From assembly GCF_002846415.1 (NCBI RefSeq), contig NZ_PJMX01000001.1, forward strand, positions 3,472,001 through 3,536,000: a DNA stretch of 64,000 nucleotides. Reading direction: 5' to 3'. The position numbers and the translations under genes were made by a program. Positions within the stretch are counted from its first letter, which is position 1. Every line of letters begins with the position of its first letter. The DNA is from Streptomyces sp. TLI_146. Lineage in GTDB: Bacteria > Actinomycetota > Actinomycetes > Streptomycetales > Streptomycetaceae. Below the pieces are notes generated by a model. The model had not been told where the DNA came from, did not search any database, and saw only the letters and a list, made by a program, of their open reading frames with translations. Positions 1 through 10,908 of this stretch are shown in pieces.

Positions 1-336
1 CCGGCGGGTGCGCGAGCGCGGGCCGCGCTGCGCCGCGTTGCCGAAGAACGCGTCCATGATGTCCGAGAAGTTCCCGAAGCCGCCCGCGCCGAAGCCGCCC
101 GCGCCACCGCCGCCGGAGGACGACAGGGGGTCGCCGCCGAGGTCGTAGACCTGCTTCTTCTGCGGGTCCGAGAGGACCTCGTAGGCGGCGTTGATCTCCT
201 TGAAGCGCTCCTGCGTCTTCGGGTCCGGATTCACATCCGGGTGGAGTTCACGTGCCAGGCGCCGGAACGCCTTCTTGATCTCGTCCTGCGATGCGTCGCG
301 GCGTACGCCCAGTACGGCGTAGTAGTCCGTGGCCAC
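1..336 (-). CDS. dnaJ: DnaJ chaperone, N-terminal part (runs off the window)
   Basis: Hsp40 co-chaperone that stimulates DnaK ATPase. The visible 112 codons start at a GTG and give [20 protein letters not shown], the start of a J-domain, with the HPD tripeptide ([12 protein letters not shown]) and then the Gly/Phe-rich linker ([10 protein letters not shown]). The zinc-finger and C-terminal domains lie beyond base 1. The start codon follows the hrcA stop directly with no spacer, so the two genes are cotranscribed and probably translationally coupled. This is the usual actinobacterial hrcA-dnaJ2 pair, controlled by the CIRCE element upstream of hrcA. Confidence 0.95.
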   Translation of the reverse strand, partial: MATDYYAVLGVRRDASQDEIKKAFRRLARELHPDVNPDPKTQERFKEINAAYEVLSDPQKKQVYDLGGDPLSSSGGGGAGGFGAGGFGNFSDIMDAFFGNAAQRGPRSRTRR

Positions 337-1353
337 TTACGACTCCGCCAGGATCTGTCCGACGTAACGTGCCACTGCGCGTACCGCTCCCATCGTTCCG
401 GGGTAATCCATGCGGGTCGGTCCGACCACGCCGAGTTTTGCGACGGCCTCGCCGCCCGAACCGTAGCCGACCGAGACGACGGACGTGGAGTTCAGCCCCT
501 CATGGGCGTTCTCATGCCCGATTCGTACGGTCATGCCCGATTCCTTGGCCTCGCCGAGCAGCTTGAGGAGCACCACTTGCTCCTCCAGCGCCTCCAGCAC
601 CGGCCGGATGGTCAGGGGAAAGTCGTGCCCGAAGCGGGTGAGATTGGCGGTTCCGCCGATCATCAGCCGCTCCTCGGTCTCCTCGACCAGGGTTTCGAGC
701 AAAGTGGCGAGCACCGTCGAAACGGTTCCTCGGTCCTCCGGTTCGAAGGACTCCGGCAGGTCCTGCACCAGCTGCGGGACGTCCGCGAAGCGGCGCCCCA
801 CCACCCGGCTGTTGAGCCGGGCCCGCAGGTCCGCCAGCGAGGTCTCGCCGAACGGCGCCGGGCAGTCGACCAGCCGCTGCTCGACCCGCCCGGTGTCCGT
901 GATGAGCACCAGCATCAGCCTGGCCGGGGCCAGCGACAGCAGTTCCACGTGCCGCACGGTGGACCGCGTCAGCGACGGGTACTGCACGACGGCGACCTGC
1001 CGGGTCAGCTGCGCGAGCAGCCGCACGGTCCGCGCCACCACGTCGTCCAGGTCGACGGCCCCGTCCAGGAAGTTCTGGATGGCCCGCCGCTCCGGCGACG
1101 ACAGCGGCTTGACGCCCGCGAGCCGGTCGACGAACAGCCGGTAGCCCTTGTCGGTCGGAATGCGTCCGGCACTGGTGTGGGGCTGGGCGATGAAGCCCTC
1201 CTCCTCCAGGACCGCCATGTCGTTGCGCACGGTCGCCGGCGAGACGCCCAGCGCGTGCCGCTCCGTCAGGGCCTTCGAACCCACCGGCTCCTCGGTCCCG
1301 ACGTAGTCCTGGACGATGGCGCGCAGGACCTCAAGTCTGCGTTCACTGAGCAC
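337..1353 (-). CDS. hrcA: Heat-inducible transcription repressor HrcA
   Basis: Repressor of class I heat-shock genes; it binds CIRCE and needs GroEL to fold. The protein begins [18 protein letters not shown], the HrcA winged-helix N terminus, then has [16 protein letters not shown] (recognition helix region) and a C-terminal HrcA domain with [12 protein letters not shown]. Length 338 aa is normal. An in-frame GTG nine bases upstream (1362) is possible, but GGAGG then sits right against it, whereas it is eight bases from the GTG at 1353, so 1353 is chosen. The perfect CIRCE 38 bp upstream implies autoregulation. Confidence 0.95.
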   Translation of the reverse strand: MLSERRLEVLRAIVQDYVGTEEPVGSKALTERHALGVSPATVRNDMAVLEEEGFIAQPHTSAGRIPTDKGYRLFVDRLAGVKPLSSPERRAIQNFLDGAVDLDDVVARTVRLLAQLTRQVAVVQYPSLTRSTVRHVELLSLAPARLMLVLITDTGRVEQRLVDCPAPFGETSLADLRARLNSRVVGRRFADVPQLVQDLPESFEPEDRGTVSTVLATLLETLVEETEERLMIGGTANLTRFGHDFPLTIRPVLEALEEQVVLLKLLGEAKESGMTVRIGHENAHEGLNSTSVVSVGYGSGGEAVAKLGVVGPTRMDYPGTMGAVRAVARYVGQILAES

Positions 1354-1390
1354 CGCGCACACCTCCAGCTGTCGTCCCTAGGCGCTCTGC

Positions 1391-1417
1391 CTGGCACTCT
1401 GTGCGTTCGAGTGCCAG
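1391..1417. promoter_or_regulatory. CIRCE operator (HrcA binding site)
   Basis: Perfect inverted repeat CTGGCACTC-N9-GAGTGCCAG, 9 bp arms and a 9 bp spacer, lying 38 bp upstream of hrcA. It keeps the invariant GCACTC/GAGTGC core of the classical CIRCE (TTAGCACTC-N9-GAGTGCTAA); the outer bases are GC-shifted as expected in this genome. It should repress the hrcA-dnaJ operon at normal temperature. Confidence 0.92.
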
Positions 1418-1543
1418 CAATCCCCCGGCCAGTGTACGGCCGACCGGTACACCCCTAGCAAGGGCGGCCGCCCGTGACGCTCGCGGCGCGGTGGAGCGGC
1501 GCGGCCGGGCGCCGCCCCCGACCGCCCGGGATAGCGTCACGTC

Positions 1544-2266
1544 ATGGACGTCAGATGGGAAGAGTTCGGCTGGGAGCGGCTCGGCGACGGCGTGGGCCGC
1601 CGCCGCCTTCCCGGGTGGGACGCGACGGCGGGGCTGGTCGTGGGCGACGACGCGGTCCTGCTGTACGACACGGGGTCGACCCTGCGCGAGGGCGCCGAGC
1701 TGCGGGCCCAGGCGCAGGCGCTGCTCGGGCGCCGGGTGACGCACATCGCACTCAGCCATCCGCACTTCGACCATGTGCTCGGCACGGCCGCGTTCTCCGG
1801 GGCGGAGGTGTACGGAGCGGTGGGCATCGACCGGGTGCTCGACGGCGACGCCCTGCGCGTCGACGCCATCACCCACGGGGTACCGGCCGCGCAGGCCGCC
1901 GAGGCCGCGGACCTGCTGGTGCGCCCGCACCACTTCGTGACGGGCGAATGGACACTGGAGCTCGGCGGGCGGCAGGTGCTGCTCGCGAACGTGGGCCCCG
2001 GCCACTCGGGCCACGACCTGGCGGTCCTGGTCCCGGGCTCCGCCGGCTCCCCCGAGATCGTCTTCTGCGGCGACCTGGTCGAGGAGTCCGGCGAGCCGCA
2101 GGCGGGCCCGGACGCGGTCCGCACCCGCTGGCCCGCCGCGCTCGACCGGCTGCTCGACCTGGGCGGCGAGGACGCGGTGTACGTGCCGGGGCACGGGGCG
2201 GTGGTGGACGCGGCCTTCGTACGGGCGCAGCGGGCCCAACTCGCGGCGGAATTCGGCGTGTCGTAG
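1544..2266 (+). CDS. MBL-fold metallo-hydrolase
   Basis: Metallo-beta-lactamase-fold hydrolase of 240 aa, substrate unknown. The zinc-binding HxHxDH motif is complete (SHPHFDHV, H72/H74/D76/H77), followed by H154 (GPGHSGHD), D177 (CGDLVE) and H217 (YVPGHGAV), so both metal sites look intact. No signal peptide is seen, so it is probably cytoplasmic. It lies in the gap between the divergent hrcA operon and the DUF3097 gene, and its role cannot be inferred from neighbours. Confidence 0.88.
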   Translation: MDVRWEEFGWERLGDGVGRRRLPGWDATAGLVVGDDAVLLYDTGSTLREGAELRAQAQALLGRRVTHIALSHPHFDHVLGTAAFSGAEVYGAVGIDRVLDGDALRVDAITHGVPAAQAAEAADLLVRPHHFVTGEWTLELGGRQVLLANVGPGHSGHDLAVLVPGSAGSPEIVFCGDLVEESGEPQAGPDAVRTRWPAALDRLLDLGGEDAVYVPGHGAVVDAAFVRAQRAQLAAEFGVS

Positions 2267-2313
2267 CGCCGTACACCCATATGGCCACATGAACCGCCCG
2301 TATTCTCATCCGA

Positions 2314-3132
2314 ATGCGCAGCTACAGCCCGGATCTGACCCCGCCCTGGAAGAAGGGGACCCCGGCCCCCGAGGTGCCCGCCGAGCTCGACCTCGTCGTC
2401 GAGGAGGTGACGACCGGGTTCTGCGGGGCGGTGCTCCGCTGTGAGGCGGGGACGGTGACGCTGGAGGACCGCTTCGGCAAACAGCGGGTGTTCCCGCTGG
2501 CGGCCCGGGGGTTCCTCCTTGAGGGGAAGGTCGTCACGCTGGTACGCCCGCCGGCACCCGCGCCCTCGCGCCCGGCGCGTACGGCGTCCGGCTCCGTGGC
2601 GGTGCCGGGGGCGCGGGCGCGGGTGGCGCGCGCGGGGCGCATCTATGTGGAGGGGCGCCACGACGCGGAGCTGGTGGAGAAGGTGTGGGGCGACGACCTG
2701 CGGATCGAGGGGGTCGTCGTCGAATACCTCTCCGGCATCGACGACCTCCCCGCGATCGTCGCGGACTTCGCGCCCGGTCCCGACGCGCGCCTCGGCGTCC
2801 TGGTCGACCACCTGGTGCCCGGCTCCAAGGAGTCCCGGATCGCGGCGGCGGTCACGGGCGCGGATGTGCTGGTGGCGGGGCATCCGTACATCGATGTGTG
2901 GGAGGCGGTGAAGCCGGCGTCCGTGGGGATCGGGGGGTGGCCGGTGGTGCCGCGGGGGGAGGACTGGAAGACGGGGGTGTGCCGGGCGCTGGGCTGGCCC
3001 CCCAACACGGGGGCGGCGTGGCAGCGGATTCTGTCGGGTGTGCGGTCGTATCGGGACCTGGAGCCGGAGCTGCTGGGCCGGGTGGAGGAGCTGATCGACT
3101 TCGTGACGTCCCCCACCCCGCCCCTTCCCTGA
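2314..3132 (+). CDS. DUF3097 family protein
   Basis: Conserved actinobacterial protein of 272 aa with no known function. It opens with MRSYSPDLTPPWKK, contains a small beta-rich region (VTLEDRFGKQRVFPL) and then a region with GRIYVEGRHDAELVEKVWGD and VLVDHLVPGSKESRI, which I recognise as DUF3097. The EGRHDAELVEKVWG segment resembles the Toprim acidic start seen in small nucleases and primases, but that is only a suggestion. The stop codon lies inside a GC-rich 3'-end repeat module shared with other genes here. Convergent with hemW. Confidence 0.85.
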   Translation: MRSYSPDLTPPWKKGTPAPEVPAELDLVVEEVTTGFCGAVLRCEAGTVTLEDRFGKQRVFPLAARGFLLEGKVVTLVRPPAPAPSRPARTASGSVAVPGARARVARAGRIYVEGRHDAELVEKVWGDDLRIEGVVVEYLSGIDDLPAIVADFAPGPDARLGVLVDHLVPGSKESRIAAAVTGADVLVAGHPYIDVWEAVKPASVGIGGWPVVPRGEDWKTGVCRALGWPPNTGAAWQRILSGVRSYRDLEPELLGRVEELIDFVTSPTPPLP

Positions 3133-3467
3133 ACCCTCCGGGGGTGGGTGGTGGGCTGGGCTGGCTCCCCCGGGGGCTACGCCCCCGGACCCTGCGGTGT
3201 TCGTCTGCGGACCGTAGATGGCTGGTCGCGCAGTTCCCCGCGCCCCTGAAATGCTCGGCTTCGCCCTCGCACTCACCATCGCCCGCACCCGCACCCCCTA
3301 GGGGCGCGGGGAACTGCGCGAGCAACCGGCCACCGGCCCGAAAAGGGGCGCGAGGAACTGCGCGACCAGTTGGGGACGGCCCGCAGACGAACACGGGGCC
3401 CGGGGGCAAAGCCCCCCGGCCGCCCGCCAGAGGGCTTTAGGGAAGGGGTGGGGAGGGGGCCGAAAAG
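3133..3467. repeat. Convergent 3'-3' gap with three copies of the dispersed GC repeat
   Basis: There is no gene here. The gap between DUF3097 and hemW holds one reverse copy (about 3199-3247) and two forward copies (about 3301-3340 and 3345-3392) of a repeat whose core is GGGGCGCGGGGAACTGCGCG, followed in full copies by about 20 variable bases and a GGCCCGCAGACGAAC-like tail. Reverse and forward copies face each other and could fold into a long hairpin. Next to the hemW stop (3440-3462) is a G-rich module, TTTAGGGAAGGGGTGGGGAG, whose reverse complement also overlaps the DUF3097 stop. Confidence 0.85.
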
Positions 3468-4700
3468 TCAGTCCACCAAGTCCCGTACCACCCCGTCCGC
3501 CAGCAACCTCCCCCGCAACGTCAGCACCGCCCGCCCCTCCCCGTACGGGCCGGGCTCGAGCAGCCCGTCCGACAGCGCGCGGCGCGACGCCGCGAGCCCC
3601 GCCGGGCGCAGGAGCGACAGCGCGCAGCCGTCGCGCAGGCGCAGCTCCAGGAGGATGCGCTCGACGCGGCGGTCCTCGGCGGACAGGACCTCGCGGCCCG
3701 CGCCCGGCGTCCGGCCGGCCGCCAGCGCCGCCGCGTACGCCCCCGGATGCTTCACGTTCCACCAGCGGACCCCGCCCACGTGGGAGTGCGCCCCCGGCCC
3801 GGCCCCCCACCAGTCCGCCCCCCGCCAGTACAGCTCGTTGTGCAGACAGCGGCCCGCCTCCGTGGTGGCCCAGTTGGACACCTCGTACCAGTGGAAGCCC
3901 GCGGCCGCCAGCACCGAGTCGGCGATCAGATAGCGGTCCGCGTGGACGTCGTCGTCCGTCATCGGGACCTCGCCCCGGCGGATCCGGCGCGCCAGCTGGG
4001 TGCCCTCCTCGACGATCAGGGCGTAGGCGGAGATGTGGTCGGGGCCCGCCCCGACGGCCGCCGCCAGCGACTCCCGCCAGTCCTCGTCCGTCTCGCCCGG
4101 CGTACCGTAGATCAGGTCGAGGTTGACGTGGTCGAAGCCCGCCGCCCGCGCCTCGGCGACGCACGCCTCGGGGCGGCCCGGCGTGTGCGTACGGTCCAGG
4201 ATCTTCAGGACGTGCTGCTTCGCGCTCTGCATGCCGAAGGAGACACGGTTGAAGCCGCCCGCCCGCAGCTCCTCCAGATACGCCCGGTCCACCGACTCCG
4301 GATTCGCCTCCGTCGTCACCTCGGCGTCGTCCGCCAGGCCGAATTCCTCGCGTACGGCGGACAGCATGCGCACCAGGTCGGCCGCCGGCAGCAGCGTCGG
4401 CGTGCCGCCGCCCACGAAGACCGTACGGACCGGGCGCGGGTCGTCCCCGAGCACCTTCCGGGCCAGCCGGACCTCGTCGATCAGCGTGGCCGCGTAGTTG
4501 TCCCGGGACGCCAGGACGCCGCCGGAGCCGCGCAGCTCGGTGGCGGTGTACGTGTTGAAGTCGCAGTACCCGCAGCGCGTGGCGCAGTAGGGAACGTGCA
4601 GGTAGAAGCCGAGGGGCCGCTCCCCCGCGCCCTCCAGGGCGGAACCGGGCAGCGCCCCGTCCTCGGGCATGGGCTCACCATCGGGCAGTACGGAAGGCAT
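3468..4700 (-). CDS. hemW: Radical SAM protein HemW (heme chaperone, formerly HemN-like)
   Basis: Radical-SAM heme chaperone of 410 aa, long annotated as coproporphyrinogen III oxidase. The 4Fe-4S motif CxxxCxxC is present as CATRCGYC (C39, C43, C46), with the glycine-rich SAM segment FVGGGTPTLL, the HemN-type NLDLIYGTPGET stretch, and a C-terminal HemW domain. HemW proteins have this short N terminus and the HNELYWRGADWWGAGPGAHS segment, which separates them from true HemN. The ATG at 4700 is the first that gives the family N terminus. Upstream on the same strand is the SpoIIE-type phosphatase. Confidence 0.92.
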   Translation of the reverse strand: MPSVLPDGEPMPEDGALPGSALEGAGERPLGFYLHVPYCATRCGYCDFNTYTATELRGSGGVLASRDNYAATLIDEVRLARKVLGDDPRPVRTVFVGGGTPTLLPAADLVRMLSAVREEFGLADDAEVTTEANPESVDRAYLEELRAGGFNRVSFGMQSAKQHVLKILDRTHTPGRPEACVAEARAAGFDHVNLDLIYGTPGETDEDWRESLAAAVGAGPDHISAYALIVEEGTQLARRIRRGEVPMTDDDVHADRYLIADSVLAAAGFHWYEVSNWATTEAGRCLHNELYWRGADWWGAGPGAHSHVGGVRWWNVKHPGAYAAALAAGRTPGAGREVLSAEDRRVERILLELRLRDGCALSLLRPAGLAASRRALSDGLLEPGPYGEGRAVLTLRGRLLADGVVRDLVD

Positions 4701-4732
4701 GCCCCCATTGTCCGCCACCCGGCGGCAACCCC

Positions 4733-6652
4733 TCACCGCGCCTGGAGCACCAGCAGCGCCAGGTCGTCCTCGGGCGGCGTCGTGCCGAACGCGTACACCG
4801 CCCGCTTGACGCTCTCCGCCACCCCCGTCGCCGTCATCCCCACGCACCCCGCGAGCACCGCCGCGAGCCCGTCGCCGTCGTCGAACATCTGCCTCCCGGA
4901 GCGGCGCTCGGTCACCCCGTCCGTGACGCACAGCAGGGTGTCCCCGGGCATCAGCCGGAAGCTCTCGCTCTCGTACGCCGCCCCCTCCACCACGCCGATC
5001 AGCACCTGCGGCACCGCCGCCGCCCGCACCGACCCCTCGGGCCGCAGCAGCAGCGGCAGCGGGTGCCCGGCGCTGGCCAGGGTGCACACGACGCCGCCGC
5101 CCTGCTCCGGCGGCACCGGCACCAGCTCCCCGTACAGCAGGGAGAGGAAGCGCGACTGCGGGCCCTCGGCCACCTCGCGGCCACCGGCCGCCGCGACCAT
5201 CCGGGCGGCCGCCTCCGCCGCCTCGACCCCGTCGTCGACGAGCAGCTTGTTGAGGCGGTCGAGCACGTCGTGCACCGCGTACCCCTCGCGGGCGAGCAGC
5301 CGCAGCCAGGGCCGCACCAGGCCGGTGACGACCGCCGCCTCGGGGCCGCTGCCCTGGACGTCGCCGAGCGCGAAGCACCAGCGGCCGTCGGCGCCGGGGA
5401 ACAGGTCGTAGAAGTCGCCGCCCGCGACGCCCTCGCCGCTGGGCTGGTAGACCAGCGCGCTGTCGACGCCCGGGATCTCCGCCACGCTCGCGGGCAGCAG
5501 CCCGCGCTGGAGGACCCGGCTGATGGTGACCTGGCGGGTGTACTGGCGCGCGGCGCCGATCGCCAGCGCCACCCGGCGCACGAAGTCCTCGACAAGGCCG
5601 GTGACCTCGTCGGGGATGCGGGCCATCCCGCCGCGCCCCAGCATGAGCACGCCGACGGCCCGGCCGCCCGCCACCATCCGGTACGCGAGCGCCGCCCCGT
5701 CGTCGCCGTCCCGCGAGCCGGGCCAGGGCATCGGGACCGGGCCGCCGCGCGCCGACTCCGGCAGCCGGGGCGGCTCCTTCTCCAGGATCGCCCGCAGCTC
5801 CTCGATCCCGGACTCGCGGGCGTGCCACACCCGGGCGAGCCGGGGCGCGCCGACCGGGCCGCCCGCCTCCGGGTCGAGCCAGATCGCGCACCAGTCGCAG
5901 AGCCGGGGCACCAGGAGCTGTCCGGCGAGCGCCGCGATCATGTCCTCGTCGAACTGGCCCGCCAGCAGGTCGGACGCCTCCGCCAGGAAGGAGAGGGCGC
6001 CCCGGTTGACCCAGTCGCGGTCCTGCCCGCAGGGGGCGCCGCGCGGCGCGGTGGCCAGTATCTCGGCGGCACGCAGGCCGCGTTGGAGCCGCTCGTCGGA
6101 GCCGGGGTCCCCGTCGCGGCAGGCGGCGTCGTCCACGTCGAGCAGCAGCCGTGCCCACACCGTCTTCAGTCCGGTGCGGTAGGTGATCCCCCAGCACTCC
6201 GCGAGCGCCGCCACCAGGTGCAGGCCCCGCCCGTACTCCGGTGCGCCCGGCTCGCGCGCCCCGCGCGGCTCGTTGCGTACGACCCTGGAGGGGTGGTGGT
6301 CGGAGACCTCGACCACCACGGCGGCCGGCTCGTCCCCGGCGGGCGGCTCCAGGCGGCAGACCAGCTCGACGGTGGTGCCGGCGTGCACCACGGCGTTGGT
6401 GACCAGCTCGTTGACGAGTATCGCCGCGTCGTCGGCGGCCCGGTCGTCGAGGCGGGCCGCGCCGGGCGCCCCCTGGGCCGTCCAGTCCGCGAGCGCGGCC
6501 CGCACGAAGCGGCGGGCGGCGGACGGGGCGAGCGGGTTGCCGGGCAGACTGGTGCGGGCGGCGGACCCGCTTCCGCGCTCCGCCGCATCGGGGGCGGGTG
6601 CCGGGAGGAGTGGGCGGTTCACGCTCTCCCGCTGCGTTGGAATGGACCCCAC
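4733..6652 (-). CDS. SpoIIE-type PP2C phosphatase with HATPase and GAF-like domains
   Basis: Putative serine phosphatase of 639 aa, acting in partner-switching control of sigma factors or related signalling. Residues about 40-180 are an RsbW-like ATPase domain, with an N-box (DDAAILVNELVTNAVVHAGT) and a G-box-like YGRGLHLVAALAE. The middle (about 210-370) resembles a GAF sensor (LSFLAEASDLLAGQFDEDM). The C-terminal PP2C/SpoIIE domain has GGDFYDLF, FALGDVQGSGPEAA and DDLALLVLQ, so the metal-binding aspartates are present. No membrane segment is seen. It is divergent from the large hybrid kinase with only 65 bp between the starts, so coregulation is plausible. Confidence 0.88.
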   Translation of the reverse strand: MGSIPTQRESVNRPLLPAPAPDAAERGSGSAARTSLPGNPLAPSAARRFVRAALADWTAQGAPGAARLDDRAADDAAILVNELVTNAVVHAGTTVELVCRLEPPAGDEPAAVVVEVSDHHPSRVVRNEPRGAREPGAPEYGRGLHLVAALAECWGITYRTGLKTVWARLLLDVDDAACRDGDPGSDERLQRGLRAAEILATAPRGAPCGQDRDWVNRGALSFLAEASDLLAGQFDEDMIAALAGQLLVPRLCDWCAIWLDPEAGGPVGAPRLARVWHARESGIEELRAILEKEPPRLPESARGGPVPMPWPGSRDGDDGAALAYRMVAGGRAVGVLMLGRGGMARIPDEVTGLVEDFVRRVALAIGAARQYTRQVTISRVLQRGLLPASVAEIPGVDSALVYQPSGEGVAGGDFYDLFPGADGRWCFALGDVQGSGPEAAVVTGLVRPWLRLLAREGYAVHDVLDRLNKLLVDDGVEAAEAAARMVAAAGGREVAEGPQSRFLSLLYGELVPVPPEQGGGVVCTLASAGHPLPLLLRPEGSVRAAAVPQVLIGVVEGAAYESESFRLMPGDTLLCVTDGVTERRSGRQMFDDGDGLAAVLAGCVGMTATGVAESVKRAVYAFGTTPPEDDLALLVLQAR

Positions 6653-6717
6653 GGTGCGGCTCCTGATCGATTCTCACATTGCGCACCTCATGACACCGAC
6701 AGAGTGACAGACTGAGC

Positions 6718-9700
6718 GTGCCCATAAGCGCCGAGTCACCGAAGTGGGCCGAGATGAACAGAGACAGTGCCGTGCCGCCAGGGAACGGAGACTGGGTCCG
6801 CGCACTGGAGTTACGCCCGCTGCTCGCCGCGATGACGGCGCTGCGCGACGGCGACTTCGGGGTCCGGCTCCCGGAGACCTACGAGGGCATACCCGCCGAA
6901 CTGGCGGCGATCTTCAACCAGGTCGCCGTGCGCAACCAGCACCTCACCGACGAACTGCTGCGGGTGCGCCGCGAGGTGGTCCGGCACGGGCGCCTGGACG
7001 AGCGGCTGGCCGCCAGCCCCGGGCAGGGCGCCTGGCAGGCCGGGGTGACCAGCGCGAACACGCTGATCGACGCCCTGGTCGTACCGGCGGCGAACGCGAC
7101 GCGCGTCCTGGACGCGGTGGCGGGCGGCGATCTGACCCAGCGGGTCGATCTGCACGACGGGAACCGCCAGTTGCGCGGCGATCTGCGCCGGCTCGGCCGG
7201 GCCGTCAACCGGATGGTGGACCAGCTCTCCCTGTTCACCGGCGAGGTGACCCGGGTCGCCCGCGAGGTCGGCACCGAAGGGCGCCTCGGCGGGCGCGCCA
7301 AGGTGCAGGGCCTGAGCGGCAGTTGGCGGGACGTGACCGAGGCCGTCAACACCATGGCGTCCCGGCTGACCGCCCAGGTCCGCGACATCGCCGCGGTGAC
7401 CACGGCGGTGGCGCGGGGCGATCTGACCCGTACGGTGACGGTCGAGGCGACCGGCGAGCTGCTCGAACTGAAGCTCACCGTGAACACGATGGTCGACCAG
7501 CTCTCCGCGTTCGCGGACGAGGTCACCCGGGTCGCCCGCGAGGTCGGCACCGAGGGCAGGCTCGGCGGGCGCGCCCAGGTCCGGGGCGTCTCCGGGGTCT
7601 GGAAGGACCTCACGGACAACGTCAACTTCATGGCGTCGAACCTCACCTCCCAGGTCCGCAACATCGCCCAGGTGACCACCGCCGTCGCCAACGGCGACCT
7701 CTCCCAGAAGATCACCGTGGACGCCCAGGGCGAGATCCTGGAGCTCAAGTCGACGATCAACACCATGGTCGACCAGCTCTCCGCCTTCGCCGACGAGGTC
7801 ACCCGGGTCGCCCGCGAGGTCGGCACCGAGGGCAATCTCGGCGGGCGCGCCCAGGTCCGGGGCGTCTCCGGGGTCTGGAAGGACCTCACCGAGAACGTCA
7901 ACTTCATGGCGGACAACCTCACCTCCCAGGTCCGCAACATCGCGCTCGTCTCGACGGCGGTGGCCCAGGGCGACCTCGGCAAGAAGATCACCGTGGAGGC
8001 GAAGGGCGAGATCCTGGAGCTGAAGACCACCATCAACACCATGGTCGACCAGCTCTCCGCCTTCGCCGACGAGGTCACCCGCGTCGCCCGCGAGGTCGGC
8101 ACGGAAGGCAACCTCGGCGGCCAGGCGCAGGTCCGCGGGGTGTCCGGGGTGTGGAAGGACCTCACCGACAACGTCAACTTCATGGCGTCCAACCTCACCT
8201 CGCAGGTCCGCAACATCGCCCAGGTGACCACCGCCGTCGCCAACGGCGACCTCTCCAAGAAGATCACCGTCGACGCGCGCGGCGAGATCATGGAGCTCAA
8301 GGACACCGTCAACACGATGGTGGAGCAGCTGCGCGCGTTCGCGGACGAGGTCACCCGCGTCGCCCGCGAGGTCGGCACGGACGGGCGGCTCGGCGGGCGC
8401 GCCCAGGTCCTCGGCGTCTCCGGCGTCTGGAAGGACCTGACCGATAACGTCAACTACATGGCGGACAACCTGACTTCGCAGGTCCGCAACATCGCCCAGG
8501 TGGCGACCGCGGTGGCCCAGGGCGACCTGTCCAAGAAGATCGACGTGGACGCGCGCGGCGAGATCCTGGAGCTGAAGACCACCATCAACACCATGGTCGA
8601 CACGCTCTCCTCGTTCTCCTCCGAGGTCACCCGGGTCGCCCGCGAGGTCGGCTCGGAGGGCCAGCTGGGCGGCCAGGCCCGCGTCGAGGGCGTGTACGGC
8701 ACGTGGAAGCGGCTGACCACCAACGTCAACGAGCTCGCGCTCAACCTCACCACCCAGGTCCGCGCGATCGCCGAGGTGGCCTCGGCGGTGGCCCAGGGCG
8801 ACATGTCCCGCTCGATCACCGTGGAGACCCGGGGCGAGGTCTCGGAGCTCAAGGACAACATCAACCTGATGGTGTCCAACCTGCGCGAGACGACCCGCGC
8901 CAAGGACTGGCTGGAGTCGAACCTGGCCCGCCTAGCGGGTCTGATGCAGGGCCACCGCGATCTGATGGAGGTCGCCGACCTGATCCTGCGCGAGCTGACC
9001 CCGCTGGTGAACGCCCAGTACGGCGCGTTCTTCCTGGCCGACCCCGACAACGAGGGCACCCCGTCCCGTACGACGTCGACGACCAAGGGCCTGGCCTTCA
9101 TCGCGGGGTACGGCTCGGCGCAGGGCGCGACCGTCGACACCACCGGTATGCCCGGCCACGGACTGGTCCGCCAGGCGGCCCTGGAGAAGAAACGGATCCT
9201 CTTCGAGGAGGCGCCGCCCGACTACATCAAGATCAGCTCGGGTCTGGGCGAGGCGTCCCCGGCCAGTGTCGTGATCATCCCGATCCTCTTCGAGGACAAG
9301 CTCCTCGGTGTGATCGAACTGGCCTCCTTCTCCCGCTTCTCCGACGTCCACCTGGCCTTCTTCGACCAGTTCGTGAACACCATCGGCGTCGCCATCAACA
9401 CCATCATCGCCAACTCCCGTACCGAATCGCTGCTCAGCGAGTCCCAGCGGCTCGCCATCCAGCTCCAGGAGCGCTCCGACGAACTCCAGCGCCAGCAGGC
9501 CGAGTTGCAGCGCTCCAACGCCGAGCTGGAGGAGAAGGCGGCGCTGCTCGCGACCAGCTCCCAGTACAAGTCGGAGTTCCTGGCGAACATGTCGCACGAG
9601 CTGCGCACCCCGCTCAACTCGCTGCTCATCCTGGCCCGGCTGCTCTCCGACAACCCGGACGACCACCTCTCCGACCAGGAGGTCCAGTTCGCCACCACGA

Positions 9701-10899
9701 TCCACCGCTCCGGCTCCGACCTGCTCCAGCTGATCAACGACATCCTGGACCTGTCGAAGATCGAGGCCGGCCGGATGGACGTACGGCCCAAGAAGCTGCC
9801 GCTCATCAAGGTGCTCGACTACGTCCACGCCACCTTCCGCCCGATCACCCTCGACCGGGGCCTCGCCTTCGAGGTGGCGGTGGGCGAGGACGTGCCGCGC
9901 GAGATGTACTCGGACGAGCAGCGGCTCCAGCAGATCCTGCGCAACCTCCTCTCCAACGCGATCAAGTTCACCTCCTCCGGCCGCGTCGAACTCCGCGTCG
10001 ACCGGCTCAAGGACCCGGACGACGGGATACTGGGCGGCGCGGACGACCTGATCGCCTTCGCGGTCACCGACACGGGCATCGGCATCGCGCCGGAGAAACT
10101 CCCGGTGATCTTCGAGGCGTTCCAGCAGGCCGACGGCACGACCAACCGCAAGTACGGCGGCACCGGCCTCGGCCTCTCCATCAGCCGCGAGATCGCGGGC
10201 CTGCTCGGCGGCCGGATCACCGCCGAGAGCGAGCCGGGCATCGGCTCCACCTTCACGCTGTACGTGCCGGTGCACTACCCCGGCCACGCGACGGGCGACT
10301 TCGACCAGCCACCGGAGCTCGCCACCGACCCGGCCGAGCCGGTCTCCTCCGAGCAGGTGCTGCTGCCCGACCAGGACGACGACTGGCCGACCAGCAACAA
10401 ACTGGAGGAGTGGAAGGAGGGCCGGGCGGGCCAGGTCCTGCCGGGACGGCGGGTGCTGATCGTCGACGACGACATCCGCAACGTCTTCGCCCTCACCCAT
10501 GTGCTCGGCCGCGTCGGCATGCCCGTGCTGTACGCGGAGAACGGCCGCGAGGGCATCGAGACCCTGGAGAGCAACCCGGACGTCGAGCTGATCCTGATGG
10601 ACATCATGATGCCCGAGATGGACGGGTACGAGACGATCGAGGCGATCCGGCGCAGCCCCCTGTGGACGGATCTGCCCATCGTCGCCCTCACCGCGAAGGC
10701 GATGCCCGGCGACCGCGAGAAGTCGATCGCCCAGGGCGCCAACGAATACGTGCCCAAGCCCGTCGACGTGGACCGGCTGCTCACCGTGGTCTGTGCCCTG
10801 CTCGACCCGGAGGGCGACGGGGGCAGCCAGGCGAGCACGTCCGTACCGGAGCAGTCGAGCGGCTCCGGGGAGCCCGCCGCCGCTCCGCCGACCACGTAA
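6718..10899 (+). CDS. Soluble hybrid histidine kinase with six HAMP-type repeats
   Basis: Large hybrid sensor kinase of 1393 aa with no visible membrane segment. Residues about 120-730 are an array of HAMP-like units; six copies of a 92-aa unit containing [10 protein letters not shown] recur exactly every 276 bp (near 7240, 7516, 7792, 8068, 8344, 8620). Then come a GAF domain (about 745-905), a coiled coil, HisKA with phospho-acceptor H960 ([16 protein letters not shown]), HATPase with DTGIGI and [10 protein letters not shown], and a C-terminal receiver with D1295 ([13 protein letters not shown]). The layout resembles fungal group III (Nik1/Os-1) osmosensing kinases and their bacterial relatives. 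The response regulator follows 9 bp downstream. Confidence 0.92.
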   Translation: MPISAESPKWAEMNRDSAVPPGNGDWVRALELRPLLAAMTALRDGDFGVRLPETYEGIPAELAAIFNQVAVRNQHLTDELLRVRREVVRHGRLDERLAASPGQGAWQAGVTSANTLIDALVVPAANATRVLDAVAGGDLTQRVDLHDGNRQLRGDLRRLGRAVNRMVDQLSLFTGEVTRVAREVGTEGRLGGRAKVQGLSGSWRDVTEAVNTMASRLTAQVRDIAAVTTAVARGDLTRTVTVEATGELLELKLTVNTMVDQLSAFADEVTRVAREVGTEGRLGGRAQVRGVSGVWKDLTDNVNFMASNLTSQVRNIAQVTTAVANGDLSQKITVDAQGEILELKSTINTMVDQLSAFADEVTRVAREVGTEGNLGGRAQVRGVSGVWKDLTENVNFMADNLTSQVRNIALVSTAVAQGDLGKKITVEAKGEILELKTTINTMVDQLSAFADEVTRVAREVGTEGNLGGQAQVRGVSGVWKDLTDNVNFMASNLTSQVRNIAQVTTAVANGDLSKKITVDARGEIMELKDTVNTMVEQLRAFADEVTRVAREVGTDGRLGGRAQVLGVSGVWKDLTDNVNYMADNLTSQVRNIAQVATAVAQGDLSKKIDVDARGEILELKTTINTMVDTLSSFSSEVTRVAREVGSEGQLGGQARVEGVYGTWKRLTTNVNELALNLTTQVRAIAEVASAVAQGDMSRSITVETRGEVSELKDNINLMVSNLRETTRAKDWLESNLARLAGLMQGHRDLMEVADLILRELTPLVNAQYGAFFLADPDNEGTPSRTTSTTKGLAFIAGYGSAQGATVDTTGMPGHGLVRQAALEKKRILFEEAPPDYIKISSGLGEASPASVVIIPILFEDKLLGVIELASFSRFSDVHLAFFDQFVNTIGVAINTIIANSRTESLLSESQRLAIQLQERSDELQRQQAELQRSNAELEEKAALLATSSQYKSEFLANMSHELRTPLNSLLILARLLSDNPDDHLSDQEVQFATTIHRSGSDLLQLINDILDLSKIEAGRMDVRPKKLPLIKVLDYVHATFRPITLDRGLAFEVAVGEDVPREMYSDEQRLQQILRNLLSNAIKFTSSGRVELRVDRLKDPDDGILGGADDLIAFAVTDTGIGIAPEKLPVIFEAFQQADGTTNRKYGGTGLGLSISREIAGLLGGRITAESEPGIGSTFTLYVPVHYPGHATGDFDQPPELATDPAEPVSSEQVLLPDQDDDWPTSNKLEEWKEGRAGQVLPGRRVLIVDDDIRNVFALTHVLGRVGMPVLYAENGREGIETLESNPDVELILMDIMMPEMDGYETIEAIRRSPLWTDLPIVALTAKAMPGDREKSIAQGANEYVPKPVDVDRLLTVVCALLDPEGDGGSQASTSVPEQSSGSGEPAAAPPTT

Positions 10900-10908
10900 G
10901 GCGACACG

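Noticed and set aside
241..1458. 405-aa plus-strand frame opposite hrcA
   Set aside because: Antisense to a clear HrcA gene; Arg/Pro/Gly-rich with no family features, a usual high-GC shadow frame.
3468..6725. A single 1085-aa minus-strand fusion of the phosphatase region and HemW
   Set aside because: Its N-terminal 670 residues are an out-of-frame reading of the SpoIIE phosphatase gene; only the HemW part from 4700 looks like protein.
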